Part shown: in pieces, positions 1-13,178 of the stretch
Numbering within the stretch: the stretch's first letter is position 1
How the letters are laid out: every line of letters begins with the position of its first letter
Assembly: GCA_036172665.1 (NCBI GenBank)
Contig: CM069874.1
Coordinates: 51,876,707-51,940,706, forward strand
Length of the DNA stretch: 64,000 nt
Direction of reading: 5' to 3'
Source: Prosopocoilus inquinatus
Lineage: Eukaryota > Arthropoda > Insecta > Coleoptera > Lucanidae
Translations under genes and position numbers: made by a program
The notes under the pieces: generated by a model
What the model was told of the DNA's origin: nothing
The model's database searches: none
The model's input: the letters and a program-made list of their open reading frames with translations, nothing else

Positions 1-1290
1 CAAATTCTAGAAATTGCAAGGCTTTTACCTTATTATTTGTGTAATTCTTTTTAAGTACAAAGACATTTTAAGTTAAGGTATGATACTTAAGTATTTCGTA
101 ACTTTTTCTTTTGTTTCAGTGTTAAGATTTTATTAAATCAAAGTTAATAAAGACAATTGAAGCTTAGGAAGGGCATCCAATCAAAACAAAAATACTGTTT
201 ATCACAAACAGTGATACTATTCATCTGTCTTCAGAAATGTGTTAAAGAAATTAAAATACAGTACAATAAATATTTTTTTATTATTGATTTTAAAGTAGAA
301 TTGTAAAAAATATATAATTAAAAACTGTAAGGATTAGATACTGAAAACCTACAGTAGTTTTGAGGAGGAATATAAATACTAACCGTTCATAAAAACTGTT
401 AGCTATGTTATTCCTTATACTTCAAATTATGATACCACCGATTTTTGGATGACAAAAAGAAAGTTTTACAATAAATAAATATTAAAAGAAAATTAGGAAA
501 CGAGACCGTTGTCAACAAAATATTAATGTACTCTTAATTGGTTACATAAATGTAAATATTCCGCATTCCACTGCGTAGAGGATCAAGTGGTAAATTCAAT
601 AAGAAAATATACAGGAATTTGCTGCATGCTGCAACCAATTTACACAACACCTTGCATATCTAAATATAATTTCAGGTTATAGTACTTAACAGGCAGAAAC
701 CTCCTCTGAAAGAAAAGAATTCTATCTCTTTGTATAAATGAGCTATCGAAGAAAGAGTATTTAGTGACTCACCCTGTATGAGTTGCCTCTTGAGGAAAAA
801 GATGAGACAGGCCACGGAAGTCCGTGAACAAGTAACCCGGCCAATATTATAAATAAATTAATTTTAAGGTGTTTCATGTGTTATAAATAAATAAATAAAG
901 AGAGTCTATCGTTAGTCTTCTGCCATATCTCTATTAATAAGAAAGTTATCTTAGAAATGTAGAAATATGACTCACCCTATATACAGGCAGTCTATTTTTC
1001 TAGCCTAAGCATGGGGATCTCACTCAATCTCATCTTGGTTAAATTAGGAAAAAGTTGCGTGCGTATTTTCGTATTAATTAATAATTTGAAAAGTAACTTA
1101 ACTTATACATTTTGAAGATATCTAATATTCAAAGGACTATTGAGGTGACTACACAGCCTTTTTTTTACTAAGCATTTCACTGTAGTTTCTGTATTTCGGT
1201 TGCAAATTTGTAGATTAATAGTGAATTCCTTGTTACTTTTTGAAAACAACCTATGTATGTATATCCTAGCAAACCATTCTAAAGTCTAAT
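1..1290. other. AT-rich non-coding stretch, no gene seen
   Basis: No frame resembles a known protein. Two short motifs near 768-779 and 970-981 (a CACCCTGTAT-like core) look like transposon ends, but I found no partner end. It is probably intron of the opa gene whose first coding exon lies at 15.9-16.7 kb on the minus strand. Confidence 0.5.
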
Positions 1291-2480
1291 ACAAACGTTG
1301 CAAGTTAGTAGTAATAATAATAATTATATGTATTTGCCCAACAGTTATCAAAAATCAATTTACAGAGCAAAAAAAAAAACAATAGAAAATAACAAAAGAT
1401 CTAAACTTACGCTACGTCTAAAACTAAAACTAAAATTAGGGAGTAGCGAAAAGAAGAAAAAAAGAAGGAAGAAAGAGACAAGAAGTGAGAGCCACGGCGA
1501 ACGCAAAAATGGAGATTGTTAAGAAGAGAGTTTGTATAGAAATTCACCAAACTCTTTCTAAAGCCGACGACATTCAGATCGAAGGTATCAATGTTGTTAC
1601 AAAGATGGTTGTAAAGGGTAGAGGCAATATAAAAAGGGAAACGTACTAAAGCATTGGTATTCGGGATAGTCAAAGAATTTCTGTCGGTAATGCGCAGTAC
1701 ATGAAAATTAAGCTTTTCCAAGAGAACAGCAACATCAACTTGATTGTGGATCAACTTATGGAAGAAGAGCAAAGCCGAGGTATGTCTCCTATGAAGAAGC
1801 AATAAGCTATTAAAAACCGTAAGTAGGGTTTCACGAGGAAAACCTCTAGGAGGATACACAGGATATTCTTTAAACCAAAAAAACTTAAGAAACCTACACT
1901 GAATTTGTTCAAGGACATCTGCATGGCAATTATAAATGCAATACCAAATTAGGGATGCAGTTTGGAGTTGTGAAAGGATGAAAGCGTTAAAGAGAACAAT
2001 TAAGACAGTGAGATTAGTGAAGTAATGACGATAAAGCCCAAAAGCGATGTGAATTTAGCTGCAATATCATTGACATGGTGCTTAAACAGAAGACGCCGAG
2101 ATGCTTCATAACAGTGGAGTATTTCAAGTATTGACCATTTAGTTGATAGTAAAACAAAAATTTGCATTTTTACGCATTTTTTCATTTGTCATCATTTAGA
2201 GTGAGCCGGTTAGAGGTACACCAGTCAGAAAGGGAACTTAAATCATTTTGAAGAAGAAGGGCATATTCTTGCCTATCATCAACACGAAATAATTTGGCAT
2301 CATCGGCGTACATTAGATTTGGTGAGGGACAAGAGAAGGTCATTTATGAAAAGTATAAAAAGAAGAGGTTCTAAGTTGGCACTCTGAGGAATACCAAGAA
2401 GAACAGTGTAAGTACGAGAAGAAAAACCGTTGTAATAAATTCGCTGCTGCCTATTCAAAAGATACGACTGCAGGAGAAGT
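1290..2480 (-). mobile_element. LINE (CR1/Jockey-like) ORF2 fragment, 5'-truncated
   Basis: Read on the minus strand, this is the C-terminal half of a non-LTR retrotransposon polymerase, which copies its own RNA at a nicked target. A thumb-proximal stretch (PLLFILFINDL) is followed, after a frameshift, by the catalytic YADD box at 2299-2310, then DWCTSNRLTLNDDK and LLGFI. The ORF at 1407-1859 continues with the usual LINE C-terminus (LLFFHKLIHN, then NNIDTFDLNVVGFRKSLVNF). The upstream RT palm, endonuclease and ORF1 are missing. At least one frameshift and several stops separate the blocks, so it is dead. The 3' end lies near a TAA-rich microsatellite at 1306-1325. Family is known; clade is my inference from the motif style. 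Confidence 0.8.
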
Positions 2481-2490
2481 TATAATGAAT

Positions 2491-2631
2491 GGCTAAGACC
2501 GGATTTCTTCACCTCCTGATAAATTTATCTGCCAGGTAGTATCCTCGGAAACTATTTATCGATATAATGGTTTCCAAGGATAATACCTGGCAGATAAATT
2601 TATCAGGAGCTGAAGAAATCGGGCATTAGAC
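2491..2631. repeat. Hairpin MITE, 51-bp inverted arms
   Basis: Arms 2502-2552 and 2570-2620 are reverse complements with about 3 mismatches and a 17-nt loop. It directly abuts the upstream end of the LINE fragment. The shape suggests a miniature inverted-repeat transposon. No target duplication was identified. Confidence 0.75.
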
Positions 2632-3379
2632 CAGAGGCACTTAATTTAGAGATTAAAAGTTTATGAGTTAGTAGACAATAAAGGATTATTTTTTGATTTA
2701 TTAGTCATGGGCAAATAGTTTTAGAAACAAAACATATCTAAGAAAATGAAGATTATAAGATTAATAGAAGACCCTTTAGAATTCTACGCACAATCCTTGA
2801 AAGTGATATCTAAGGAATAACATCACTTTCACACATAATACGTGGCTTACAGCGATGGAAAAAATGTTTGGTCTTTTCTGAAAATTTTTGATATCTGAGG
2901 TGGCTTCATCAAAAAGAAAAAGAAATTTGCTATCATTTTCTTGACACGCCAGATAATTTTTCTTTAAAGTTTCTCTAACGATAAGAAAGATGTTGCAGAA
3001 ATACGATTCATTCGGTATATGTATACAGGGTTATTCAAGTAAACCGTTCATTAAAGATTCCAAAGAAGGAGGAGCTTATAGAAATTGGAAACTTGCGGAG
3101 CAATTGTTCTTTCATCAAAAATCACTTGAACGCAAATGATGTAGCATGCGTACAAAAAAAATGAAGGAAAAAAATCAGAACACATTTGACCGCACCTTTC
3201 AAGGATGGTTCACACAGCAGAAAAAAAATTGTCTGGTCAAATTGCTTGGCCCCGAAAGCGGCTATCTTTATTAATTCAATTAAATTCTTCCCGCCCAAAA
3301 CAAATTTTCTCCGAACCATTCTACAACGATATCGTGCGATCAAAACATCCATGACAATTAATAACTTTAATTTAATACG
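2632..3379. other. Non-coding, no gene seen
   Basis: AT-rich sequence without a convincing ORF. A motif at about 3017-3030 (ATACAGGGTTATTC) resembles a DNA-transposon terminus, but I could not pair it with another end. Confidence 0.4.
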
Positions 3380-3810
3380 CGCCGATAAAGATCGGTTGTT
3401 AAACTAGCCCGCGGAATATTAAAAGAAACGCGCGACACACGCTTTGTTTCGTCATTACCCTGCCCGCTTCTTCTACTTCTTCTTCCTTCTCCTCTTTGCC
3501 TATTTTTTTATGCATAATTCATCTCCGAAAATTCATTGCGCACTACACATCGCCCCGCGCCGACGGCAACAATGGCTTAACGACTATTTTGACATTTAAA
3601 TGATAATCTCACGTTCATGTGTGAATGTGGGGTGAACACATGGCGCACACCCTCTGGTGTTAAACGGCCGTCGCTACTTCAAATATTCATGATTGGCCTT
3701 AAGGGCTCTCGGGCTTTTCATGTGGCCCATCGAACTAGGTCACGTTTCAGTACGACGAGACCCACTGTTCTAAATCAATTATTGAGGCTTTATTTATGAC
3801 GTTTATTTCG
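3380..3810. promoter_or_regulatory. GC-richer non-repeat block in presumed opa intron; candidate cis-regulatory element
   Basis: This stretch stands out from its AT-rich, repeat-rich surroundings: it contains several CpG dinucleotides and runs such as CCCGCGG and CGCCCCGCGCCGACGG. It shows no inverted repeat, target duplication or transposon motif. It includes a poly-pyrimidine tract (3468-3500). ORFs inside (for example 3617-3799) match nothing I know. An intronic enhancer of opa is an inference from composition and position only. A short host exon cannot be excluded. Confidence 0.3.
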
Positions 3811-4041
3811 CAATGTATTCACCCACGATTTTATTTTGTCATTTAAACACAGGACCAGATTAACAAATAAGCTAGAGCTTCCCAGTTCGTTAACTGAAAT
3901 TAAAAAACTTGGCGGAAGAGTGTAAACGTTAACAGCAATTTGAAAAAAAAAAAGAATTTCAGTTACACATTTGATTATTTTGAAATCAATCAAATTTAAA
4001 ATTGAAAGATGTCTTTCTCGTTGGCCATTTTAATTATGATA

Positions 4042-5383
4042 CACCGTGCCTTCAATTGAATTCCTCATTAAAGTGATGATTTCACTGTTTTTTTCTCCTA
4101 AGATTTGCAACACTGATAGCTGTTCAATTATTAAATTAAACAAATGTCAAATTGACACATTGTATTTTCAATTAATTCAAAATGTTAGAATTACAGCAGA
4201 AAATATTTATTGTTGAAAGTTATTTTCAAACCGGTAGAATAGAAAATGGACAGTTAGTTTATTCAATTAATCAGTGTGTACAGAAATTTCGACAGCAGTT
4301 TCCTAATTTTGCTATTACTTATGAATAGCTAGTTAAACATATCCATGCTTGTGTTCTTAAATTTCGTGAAACAGGATCACTTGGTCGGAAAACAGGGAGC
4401 GGAGCAGCTAAGAAAAGGACTGCAGCCTGCATTGAAGATGTTCGAGATCGAATGGAACACTCTCCCAAGAAATCTATTGCGAAACTTTCACAAGAAGTTC
4501 AGCTATCAGTGGGAACATGTCACACTATTCTTAAAAAAAGATTTAAAGCTTTATCCATATGAGATTCAAGCAGTCCACGAACTCAGGCCAGTAGATTTTC
4601 ACAGAAGAACAGAATATTGTCAGTGGTTTCTTGATAACTTAAACAACGACGACGTTCTTGACAAGTGTTTCGTTTCCGATGAGGCCTGGTTTCATCTCTC
4701 AGGGTATTTAAATAAACAGAATATGAGAATGTGGTCAGCAGAAAATCCTCATGAATTTGTGGAAACTCCATTACATCCATTAAAGAATGGTGTTTGGCTA
4801 GCAGTGTCAAGAAGGCGTATCATTGGACCAATATGTTTTAACGACTCAGTAACTGCTGAAAGATACCGAAATGAGTTATTAGAACCTTTCATTAATCAAC
4901 TACATGATGATGAACTTACAGAACGGTTTTTCAGCAAGACAATGCTACTGCCCACACAGCTCATCAAACAATGACTTTCCTGCAGCAGTTTTTCGATAAT
5001 CGGATTGTGAATTTTCCTGCAAGGTCTCCGGATCTCACAATTATGGATTACTTCATTTATCCGCACACGAAAAACACAGTTTTTAGAACTACGCGTCACA
5101 CAATCGAAGAACTTCGTGTGGGCATTACAGATGTGTGTGCTAACATAACCCCCGAACACTTAGCAAACGGGTTTGAAAACATGAAACGCAGAGTACGCTT
5201 ATGTATTCAAGCTGAAGGAGAGCACTTTGAGCATCTACTTTAAACTTTAATGTTGTGTTTTTATTTGATGTTATGATCAGTACTGACAGTTAATGACAAC
5301 TGTTTTCTCTAGAATTGTGTCGCCAACTTCATAAAAAAATCACAGCTTACTTTAATGAGGAATTCAATTGAAGGCACGGTACT
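4042..5383 (+). mobile_element. mariner/Tc1-superfamily transposon with terminal inverted repeats
   Basis: The left end (about 4042-4085) and the right end (about 5335-5382) are near-perfect reverse complements sharing the core CCGTGCCTTCAATTGAATTC. A TA sits next to each end, as expected for this superfamily's target duplication. Length is about 1.34 kb, normal for an autonomous element. The transposase inside is broken. Confidence 0.85.
4182..5243 (+). pseudogene. Broken mariner/Tc1-like transposase
   Basis: In the family this enzyme cuts and pastes the element through a DDD/DDE RNase H-fold site. Translation from the ATG at 4182 starts with a helix-turn-helix type N-terminus (FIVESYF, KFRETGS). 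An in-frame TAG at 4325-4327 and a frameshift near 4550 lead into the catalytic part: SDEAWFHLSGY carries the first Asp, QQDNATAHTA the second (reached through another frameshift near 4927), and SPDLTIMDYF the third. By my count 35 residues separate the second and third Asp. At least one stop and two frameshifts make it non-functional. It resembles the transposase at 51.8-52.9 kb but is clearly a different family. Confidence 0.85.
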
Positions 5384-5913
5384 ACTAGGGTAATCATAAT
5401 ATCTCTTTTAAAACGAACTAGAAAGCGTTTGGCAGATAATGGGAACCACTTGGAACATCTTTTGACTGGGCGTTTAAAAATTGTAAAAATTATCAAATAA
5501 ACTGTATTGTTAAAATCGTATCCCCTTTTTATTTAGTTTGAATCGCTTGTCACGTAGCTGGAATGATGATGATTTTACGTCACGGGACACCCTATATTTG
5601 AAACTAAAAACAAATAAATAATTTATGCCATTAGTTTAGCTCTTTATAAATACCAACGGACTTGCCTATTTCTATACTTAAGTTGAAGTTTCACTTATTC
5701 CGACTGTTTGGAAACTAGCTGGCGGAAAAAACAGTGCTGTTCACAAACCGTGTATTCGTGTCCAGGGAAAATGAGGTGGGAATATTGGTTATAAAAGACG
5801 GTAATTTGAAACAAGTATTTCATGACTTCAAGGAAGACGCGTTTCATCGTTGAATAATTACCAGCACGACGTTCAAGTTGTTTAAAAAATAACTAAACTC
5901 AGGTAAACTGTTA
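5384..5913. other. Non-coding, no gene seen
   Basis: AT-rich. A GGGACACCCTATAT-type motif at about 5583-5597 resembles a transposon end without a partner nearby. Confidence 0.4.
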
Positions 5914-6170
5914 GGCCTTGTTCGCACGAGTGTTTTCTAAAACGTTCAAGCGCTCACTTTTTCTAACGCCTTGTATAGAACATATTAGATTTAATAGTTA
6001 TGTTCACACTGAAAAAAAAACGGCTTAGTGCGAACGCATATATTTAAACTAATAAGTTCTATTCACGACGTTAGAAAACGTTTTAGAAAACCGCCTTAGG
6101 TGAACATAACTATTAAATCTGATATGTTCTATTCAGGGCATTTTTAAAAAACGCTCGTGCGAACGCCGCC
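5914..6170. repeat. Complex inverted-repeat (MITE-like) element
   Basis: The outer ends (GTTCGCACGAG at 5920-5930 and CTCGTGCGAAC at 6154-6164) are inverted. Inner blocks around 5978-6008 and 6112-6136 are also reverse complements. A third, partly matching GCGAACG/ACGTTTTAGAAAA block lies between them. Nested inverted copies like this suggest a non-autonomous DNA transposon. Confidence 0.65.
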
Positions 6171-9100
6171 TTAAACGCTTATGAATAAAATAAAAACGTT
6201 CTCGATATTTCACACGAGTTTGAAAGTTTTAGCATTACACGATGATATTTCTTGTACAAAATTTGTGAAATTTTGACAGAGAAGTGTCGAATTAACCAAT
6301 AAAAATTCACTGTGGTAACCTGTCTCTGCCACTTTGTCCAAAATTTACACAGAAATTATCATCCTGTAAAGCAGGGCAAAACGGAAGTTACTTTAAAGAT
6401 TAAATTATTTGTAAACATGTTAGAATTATTAATTTTTGATTTTGGCTATTTACGTGCAGTATTAGACAAACTAAAACATATTTTTAAATCATTTTAAATC
6501 GTCTATCAAACTTTATCTCAAGTTATATAACGTACTATATCTCCGAAAAATAATATCCCATTAATAACTCCCTCTCATTTAAAAAATAATCGCATTCTTG
6601 CTTTGGCGAGTTTTATTTTAAGTAGTATTGTGGATTTTCAGTTCATTAAAATAATTTAGCAGTTTGTTAAGAAAATATTATTTAAATGAGGAGTACACAT
6701 CATTCAAAATAATAAATTAAAAATTTAAGATTAATTTTAACATCTGCAATAATTTGAGATTGTAGTCATTCAACGAATTTTGAATTTCCTTCTAAAACTT
6801 GCAGATATTCAAATTTATTCAATGCTTGTTCTATAATTGAAATAGATATGTACTTTATTAAAAGAAGTTAATTCTTCTCCTAAGATTAATTTTTTCTACT
6901 GTATTGACGCGTCCCACAAAATATGAAACTGAAACTTTGGATTGACTTTAAAAATCTCTTAGAAAAGAATAAATAAAATAAAAGTCTCAATTTCAATTGC
7001 TCTTTACGCATGGGCCTGTTGGGCCCAGAGCCCCCGCGTTCTAGAGGAAACCCGACACACAAACTGCGGGTTAATTAATGATAGAACAAAAATTCTTGCA
7101 ATTATAGATTATTTTCGTACCGAATAAAAAACACATTCACCAAAAAACCTGAAAGTTTATTTTTGCGGAAGCTTATGTTTTGAAACTATAATAATGATAA
7201 AATCCACCAGTGAATGCTCCTTTCAAAGCTAAATGGAATTTAAAGCGAGTAAAATGTTCCAAGAAAGATTAAAAATGTAGTTTTGCTATTTATGAATGAT
7301 GAGCGGAATCGTTAAGGAAACTGACCTTGAAGAAGTAATTGATGATTCAAAAATCAAGAAAAAAGCGACTTGTATCAATGTGGATTTTTTTTGGACTGTA
7401 TTTTGCAGTATTAAGAAATATCTTAAATGTGTCCGATTTTGACTGTATTTGTCCTTCGAAATTTTACACTTTTTTCAAGTTCTTTCAATTTTTACTCTGC
7501 ATTAAATAATATTGCTCTATATCTGTCCATATACAGTTTGTCCTTGGATTGAATTACAAGAGGGGAAAGTTTATTTTTAATTATTCAAAAAAATATATCA
7601 AAGGGATTTTCTTGCTTGATTTATAATGAACATTCGTGTAATTAAAACTTCAAACTTAATACAGGGTATTCTTAAAACCGAAGAAAAGCAAACTAATTTT
7701 TTAGTGAAAATAGTCCCAGCTGATGGTGTGTTAGTTGTGGAAACAGTGTAATATTCGTGATGATTTTTGTTTTCAGCAATAAAATAAAAATTGCAAAAAC
7801 TAATTTTAATATTTCTTAACAATGAAACAAGTAATGACAGCTTATACAAAGGCAGAAATAACTAATTTTTTATTTTATGCAACTAAAATACCTACAACTA
7901 ATTTGCCTTATTTGTCACAAGCAAAATAGAATTTCTAAAACGGTTTTTATAACTATAGGCGTCAAGGTTTCTAACTAAAAAGTAAGTTACGTTAGTATAA
8001 ACAATACAACAAAACAAATTATAGTTGAAATTACCACGTAATTTTTAAGCGTGCAATAGCATCTCTTATCCGATTTTTTTTATGTTTCTACATTATTTAG
8101 GTAAGAGTTGGTTGAAAACAATTTGTTTGACACGTCCCACAAATAAAAATCAGAAATTGACTGACGGTCACATAACTTTTGAACCATGTTCGTCAATCTG
8201 GGGACATGGATTGAATTTACATGCATATGTAGATACAGGCATTTTTGTTTTTGGTTGATTTATGACAGCCAACGAATCCGTAATTAAAAATTTTCACCAT
8301 TGAGGTTGTCCGACCATATAATTCTCGTATTATTCTAACAAATGGCAAATTGAGATAATTGGATTGACCAAAATGATCTAGTTTTATAAACGTCAAAGAC
8401 ACCCTGTGTTACGATTAAAGTTTTAATTGCCGGATATGTTCATTATAAATCAAGCATTTTCTTTCCTTTGATATTTTTTTTGTAAAATTAGAAATAAACT
8501 TTTTCTTCCCTCTTGTAAACTCAATCCGGGGACATGCTACATAGTGTATATACGTATCATAAATATTGAAAAATGAATTGCATTCATACTATAAGAATTT
8601 TTCTGAAAGTGTGGTAGGTTGATAGCAAGCATTATTAGATTTCGTAAGGGGGCCCCCAAAACCAAAAGTGCCAGGGGCCACCACATGTCTTAAGACGGTT
8701 GCTCAAGTACACTGTTGCAAATTGCAAATAATAACACACCGGCCGGTGTTAAATGTATAAAGAAAATTCACACTAAACCAATGTTATTTTTTACACTGGG
8801 TCGCAAATCACTTCATTTTTCAACAGTGTAGTACCACCAAAAAAATCTATTAACGAAAAATTCAAATAAAATATAAATTTCTTCAAAAGAACAAAGAACA
8901 CGTACGTAAAGTTTATGTCATTGTGTTATTTTTATTATTTTGTTAGAACATTTGGAATTTACCTTTTATCAGTCAATAAGTGAGATAATGAATTCAATAA
9001 TTAGGTTCATTTTATGAAAGTTTTGCCTCCTATATTAAAGCACACCAAAAAGAAATACTTCTTAATAGTATAATTAAAAAAAAGAAGTTTCATAAGAAGT

Positions 9101-9896
9101 GATTTTAGCGAAAGCATCCACTTTTAGAAAACGAGTCGAAGACGAGTTTTCTAAATGGACAAGTGCGCTAAAATATCTTATGAAACGTATGCTTTATAGT
9201 AATCTTTCTTTTACGGTGAATTTTTGTTTTGTTTATGGCGGTTGGTAAAACGCTTAAAATTATTTCAAACAAATATCAGCTTAAAGGTTATGCCTATAAT
9301 TATACAGGGTCTCCCAAGCTGAGTGGCCTATTAAAAGTTTTCTGGGAAAGGAACATACAAACATTCTGAGAATTAACACAAAACCCTAGGAGGAAGTAAT
9401 CTTTCAAAGTAAAATATTTTTACTTTTATATTACTTCCGGTTATACCCGAAGTCGCCATTAACTCTCTTATTTTAAATAGAATGCTATGCTTTTTATTGT
9501 AAATTTCGGATGTAAACATTATTCCAAGTAAAAATTGCAAAGGCTTCCCTATTCTTAAATGTAAAAGTTTTTGAGATATCTTCGAATTTCTGGAAAAAAA
9601 ATTATTTCGTGACCTTTCATTTAAGAGTGTATTTACGACACTTTCAAATTTCAAGATTCAAGTTGCCTGCCGTTTGACACAATAGTGTTCAGCCTTTCAA
9701 ATCCTATCCTGGTTATCATTGAAAAATTCACCGGCTGGTCAAAATATGGTGTCGAACCTTGTTCTGTTCAACTGCTCAAAACTCAGTTTTCGTATATGGA
9801 ACATCCTGTATATTTTTGCATCATGAGATGCAGAATCAAATTCTACATCGATTAGTAGTACCATTCCCCATAGCTATATCAATCAGTTTTCTTGTT
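6171..9896. other. 3.7-kb non-coding stretch with orphan transposon ends
   Basis: No ORF here resembles a known protein. Transposon-terminus-like motifs (ACAGGGTATTC about 7660, GACACCCTGTG about 8398, ATACAGGGTCTCCC about 9302) occur without partners I could identify. CCGGGGACATG at about 8527 is repeated as CTGGGGACATG at about 8199. A small GC patch lies at 7010-7070. Presumed opa intron. Confidence 0.4.
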
Positions 9897-11115
9897 ATAC
9901 AGGGCGTAACTTTAATGAAGGGACAGATTTCAAGGGCTGGTTGTTCATGCCGAAACTTCAAAAAAAGATCATATAAACATGTGTCCGCAAGCGCATAGTT
10001 GTTGAGGTGTGACAAAAACAAATTTATTATTGTAATCGTAGTAGTAGTAGAAGGTATCATTAAATATAAAACCCATTGGAAATTGTTGTTAAAATTATTA
10101 ACAGGCCGAGCGAAATGTAAATCGCATGACATTTGGTATTTCAAGAGGAACATCTTGCAAGAAATTCTGGGGGAGTTTTAATGAAAAAATTGGATAAACC
10201 TCTTCAGTTAAACGAAGCAACACAGATAATCACCCATTATTCTAGTCCATACATTGATACCGAATCGCTCCTGATGTTGAACATTAATCATAGCATGAGG
10301 AATTTCATCTGCTCTGTAATCACAATTCCGTCTCTGTTGGAAGTTGACTCATCTGGGAATAATACTGAATTGACAGTTTATGATGTGATTGCTATCGATC
10401 TAATACCCAGTTTCTGAAACGATGGATAACTTTATGTAGAGATAAACTCACCACAACTTCTCAAAACTTTATCCATGGATAAAGCGTATACAAATGTAAA
10501 CAATTTATACTTTTCATTATCTGTCAATAAAAATTTATCTTTATATAAAGTTTAATTTATCGTTTCAGAAACCCGACATAAGAATGGTACTCATACGTCG
10601 TACAGCCTTGCAGTCAAACGCCCATTATAAATAAGACGAACGTATACATGGATATCATGTCTGTCTTTTTAGGAAATAAGTAGCTGGCCATGAGTAGTTT
10701 GGCCGCAAATATAATTCAAAAGGTTATGAAGGAAAGACTAACGAACAAATTTAACCAAAGTAAGTTTACTTGCTTGCCACAGCGTTGCATTAACACAAAT
10801 TATGGACAAACACATAAAAATCTGGAGTTAATTTTAACACTTTTCCAACATCTTTTCGGTGTGCTATCCTGGAGTTAAAAAACGGTTAGAAATAGCAATA
10901 GAACTTACGTAAACACTTACTTTTAGATGAAATGAAGTCGGAAAACGACAACAATAACGTCAAATTAGATAAAGATTAACAACTTGTCAGGTAAATCTCT
11001 ATTCATATTTAACACCGATTAAGAAGATAACAATTTATCCCCAATTTTTCTGTGTGTGGCTTTTTTTCGTGTCCGACGTCAGGAAGTAACCCGTCATTAA
11101 AGTTACATTCTGTAT
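9897..11115. mobile_element. TIR DNA transposon, non-autonomous, about 1.2 kb
   Basis: The ends 9897-9921 and 11091-11115 are inverted copies sharing the core GTAACTTTAATGA, each beginning ATACAG. Interior ORFs match no transposase I recognise, and its right part holds a copy of a smaller MITE family (10810-11059). Probably a non-autonomous TA-targeting element; the superfamily is not certain. Confidence 0.65.
10810..11059 (+). repeat. MITE family copy A
   Basis: Shares its ends (ATAAAAATCTGGAG side and the ATTTAACACCGATTA block) with copies at 12930-13178 (opposite orientation) and 22221-22495. The three show that this is a dispersed family of about 250-275 bp. Confidence 0.7.
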
Positions 11116-11261
11116 TTATAGATGAGTATTTGCTGGATATAATTTTTATATAAACTGATTATTTAATTAAACGTAAATTTTGATAAGCTAACATACCTAG
11201 TAACCGAAATTTAAACGTTTAAACTTAAGATTCCTGTACCCGCTTTTTGATCCCGTAAGTA

Positions 11262-12216
11262 TACAGGATGACTACGCGAGAGTTCACCCACCCCTTTAAC
11301 TTTTTTATTTTTGAATTTAGAAAGAAATTTTTATTACAAAACTTATACAGACTGATCCAAAAGTGTTTGCTGAAGTTTACAGAAATACAAATAAACATCG
11401 CGTAACTGAGATATAATATAAACGGAAATTGTATTTTTTAAATGGGATACGCGGTGTATTTATATATATTTGGATTCTAAATTACATTCTAATAGGATGT
11501 TGTTTTAAATACGGTAAAAGATCGCCAAAGCTGTAAAAAGTGTATTTGCAGATAAAATTTGACTGCTTCATTTAAGCAAAGCTTAGAAAAATAAATTTTG
11601 CAAGAAGTCTTAAGGAATATTTAAGCAATGATGCTTTCAGTGGCAATTAAAAAGTACTTTAAGAGCAGGCTTGGATCACATTTATATCAGAGAAAAATAT
11701 TAAATAAATATTGAAGGAAAGAGGAACAAGAAATGAAAGTTTTTTTGAATATTTCCAATGATTTTGTGAAACTGTATTTTTTCAATTTAAATAGTAATCG
11801 CCTTTCTTTTTTTAACAAAATTTTATTTAAACTTTGGTCAAATAAATCCTAAACTTTTATCCAAGAAACAACTTTTCACATTTTATACCTTCGGACATCT
11901 TTATACGCACGTATCAGAACGCATAGACTATTAAAACAAATACCTCGAAAACTACTCATTTAGAGTTTCCTTTAGTTTAGAGAAACTGTTACCAGAATTT
12001 AATTTGGGACCCGAATATGTACAAATATACCGAATATTCCGTTTAAAAAAAAAAAACATACAATGTTGGTTTATATCTCGGTTACGCTATTCGTATTTCT
12101 TATTCCGATGTAAACACCAGCAAAAATTTTGAATTAATCTGTATAAGTTTAATAATAAAAATTTCTTTTTAAGATCAAAAATGAAAAAGTGGGAAATCTC
12201 GCATTATCAGCCTGTA
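11262..12216. mobile_element. TIR element with about 200-bp inverted ends
   Basis: The first about 200 bp (TACAGG at 11262 onward) and the last about 200 bp (ending CCTGTA at 12211-12216) are diverged reverse complements. Shared blocks include AAAGAAATTTTTATTA and GCGTAAC(T/C)GAGATATAA. The about 550-bp middle has no transposase. Likely a non-autonomous DNA transposon. Confidence 0.7.
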
Positions 12217-12929
12217 CATACATATGTGGCAGATTGAAAAATGTAGCTAGCAAATATGTAAATGACTTCCTTGTAAACATCTTTAAAACCGTTTACGTCA
12301 TTCACTGTATCACTTGACAGTTTTCTTCAAGAAGAAAAAATAACTGTAACATATACAAACTATTAGAATAAATTTCGCAAAATTGAACAATATCACACAA
12401 TCGAAGAGATAATAAAAGTTTAATAACATGAACGCAAACTGTAAAACGCTAGTTTATGAAGATTAAATCAACACCTACACTTGGCTCATTAAAAATTTTT
12501 ACAACTCAAGATTTAATAATTAATCAACAAAATTACTTATTGTGGTGAAGTTAATCGAGAAGTTAAGTAGTGACTAGTTTTTATTCTAAATAGGCTCAAT
12601 CCAACCCTGTTTATTCTGTTCTATTATATGAAATTGTATTGTAAGACAATTCCACAAATTACAGGATATCTCCAGAATAAAAGACAAATATAATTAGAAT
12701 CATAGCTCATGCTGTTAGAACATACCGCTTGTTTCACTGAAGTTTGACAATCGGGAGAGACAGGACAGGCTAATTGTATTATAAAATTAATTCGCTTAAT
12801 TATTTGCGAAATATGTGAAATTGTGAAAGCTTTAACACTCGCCTAAATTATTGACATATTCACAAAAAGAAATCAAGGTGGACCGAAAATAACACCGATG
12901 TTTCAGGAGTATATGTCATGACTACTTTG
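12217..12929. other. Non-coding, no gene seen
   Basis: AT-rich with no ORF or repeat structure that I could support. Confidence 0.4.
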
Positions 12930-13178
12930 TACACACATAAAAATTTTTGAGATTAATTTTAATCTGCCTAATCGGTGTGAAATTTGGAGTTATTGTTGTC
13001 CTTTCCCGACTAAATTGTGTCTAACAGTAAGTGTTTACTCCACCAAAGATAAGCTCTACTCCAACTTTTACATGGTGAACATCGTAACTCCGTCTTTTTT
13101 AACTCCACAAACGGATGGACGCAAGGGAACACCGAAAAAGTGTTCCCTGGCGTCCAAAAAAAATTAACTCCAGATTTC
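12930..13178 (-). repeat. MITE family copy B
   Basis: Inverted relative to copies A and C. Shared features are the AATCGGTGT block near 12980, CCCGACTAAATTGTGTC near 13003-13020, and AACTCCGTC followed by ACGGATGGACGC near 13086-13125. Confidence 0.7.

Noticed and set aside
3617..3799. Small host exon in the GC-rich intronic block
   Set aside because: No recognised protein motif and no convincing splice sites. Kept only as a possible regulatory block.
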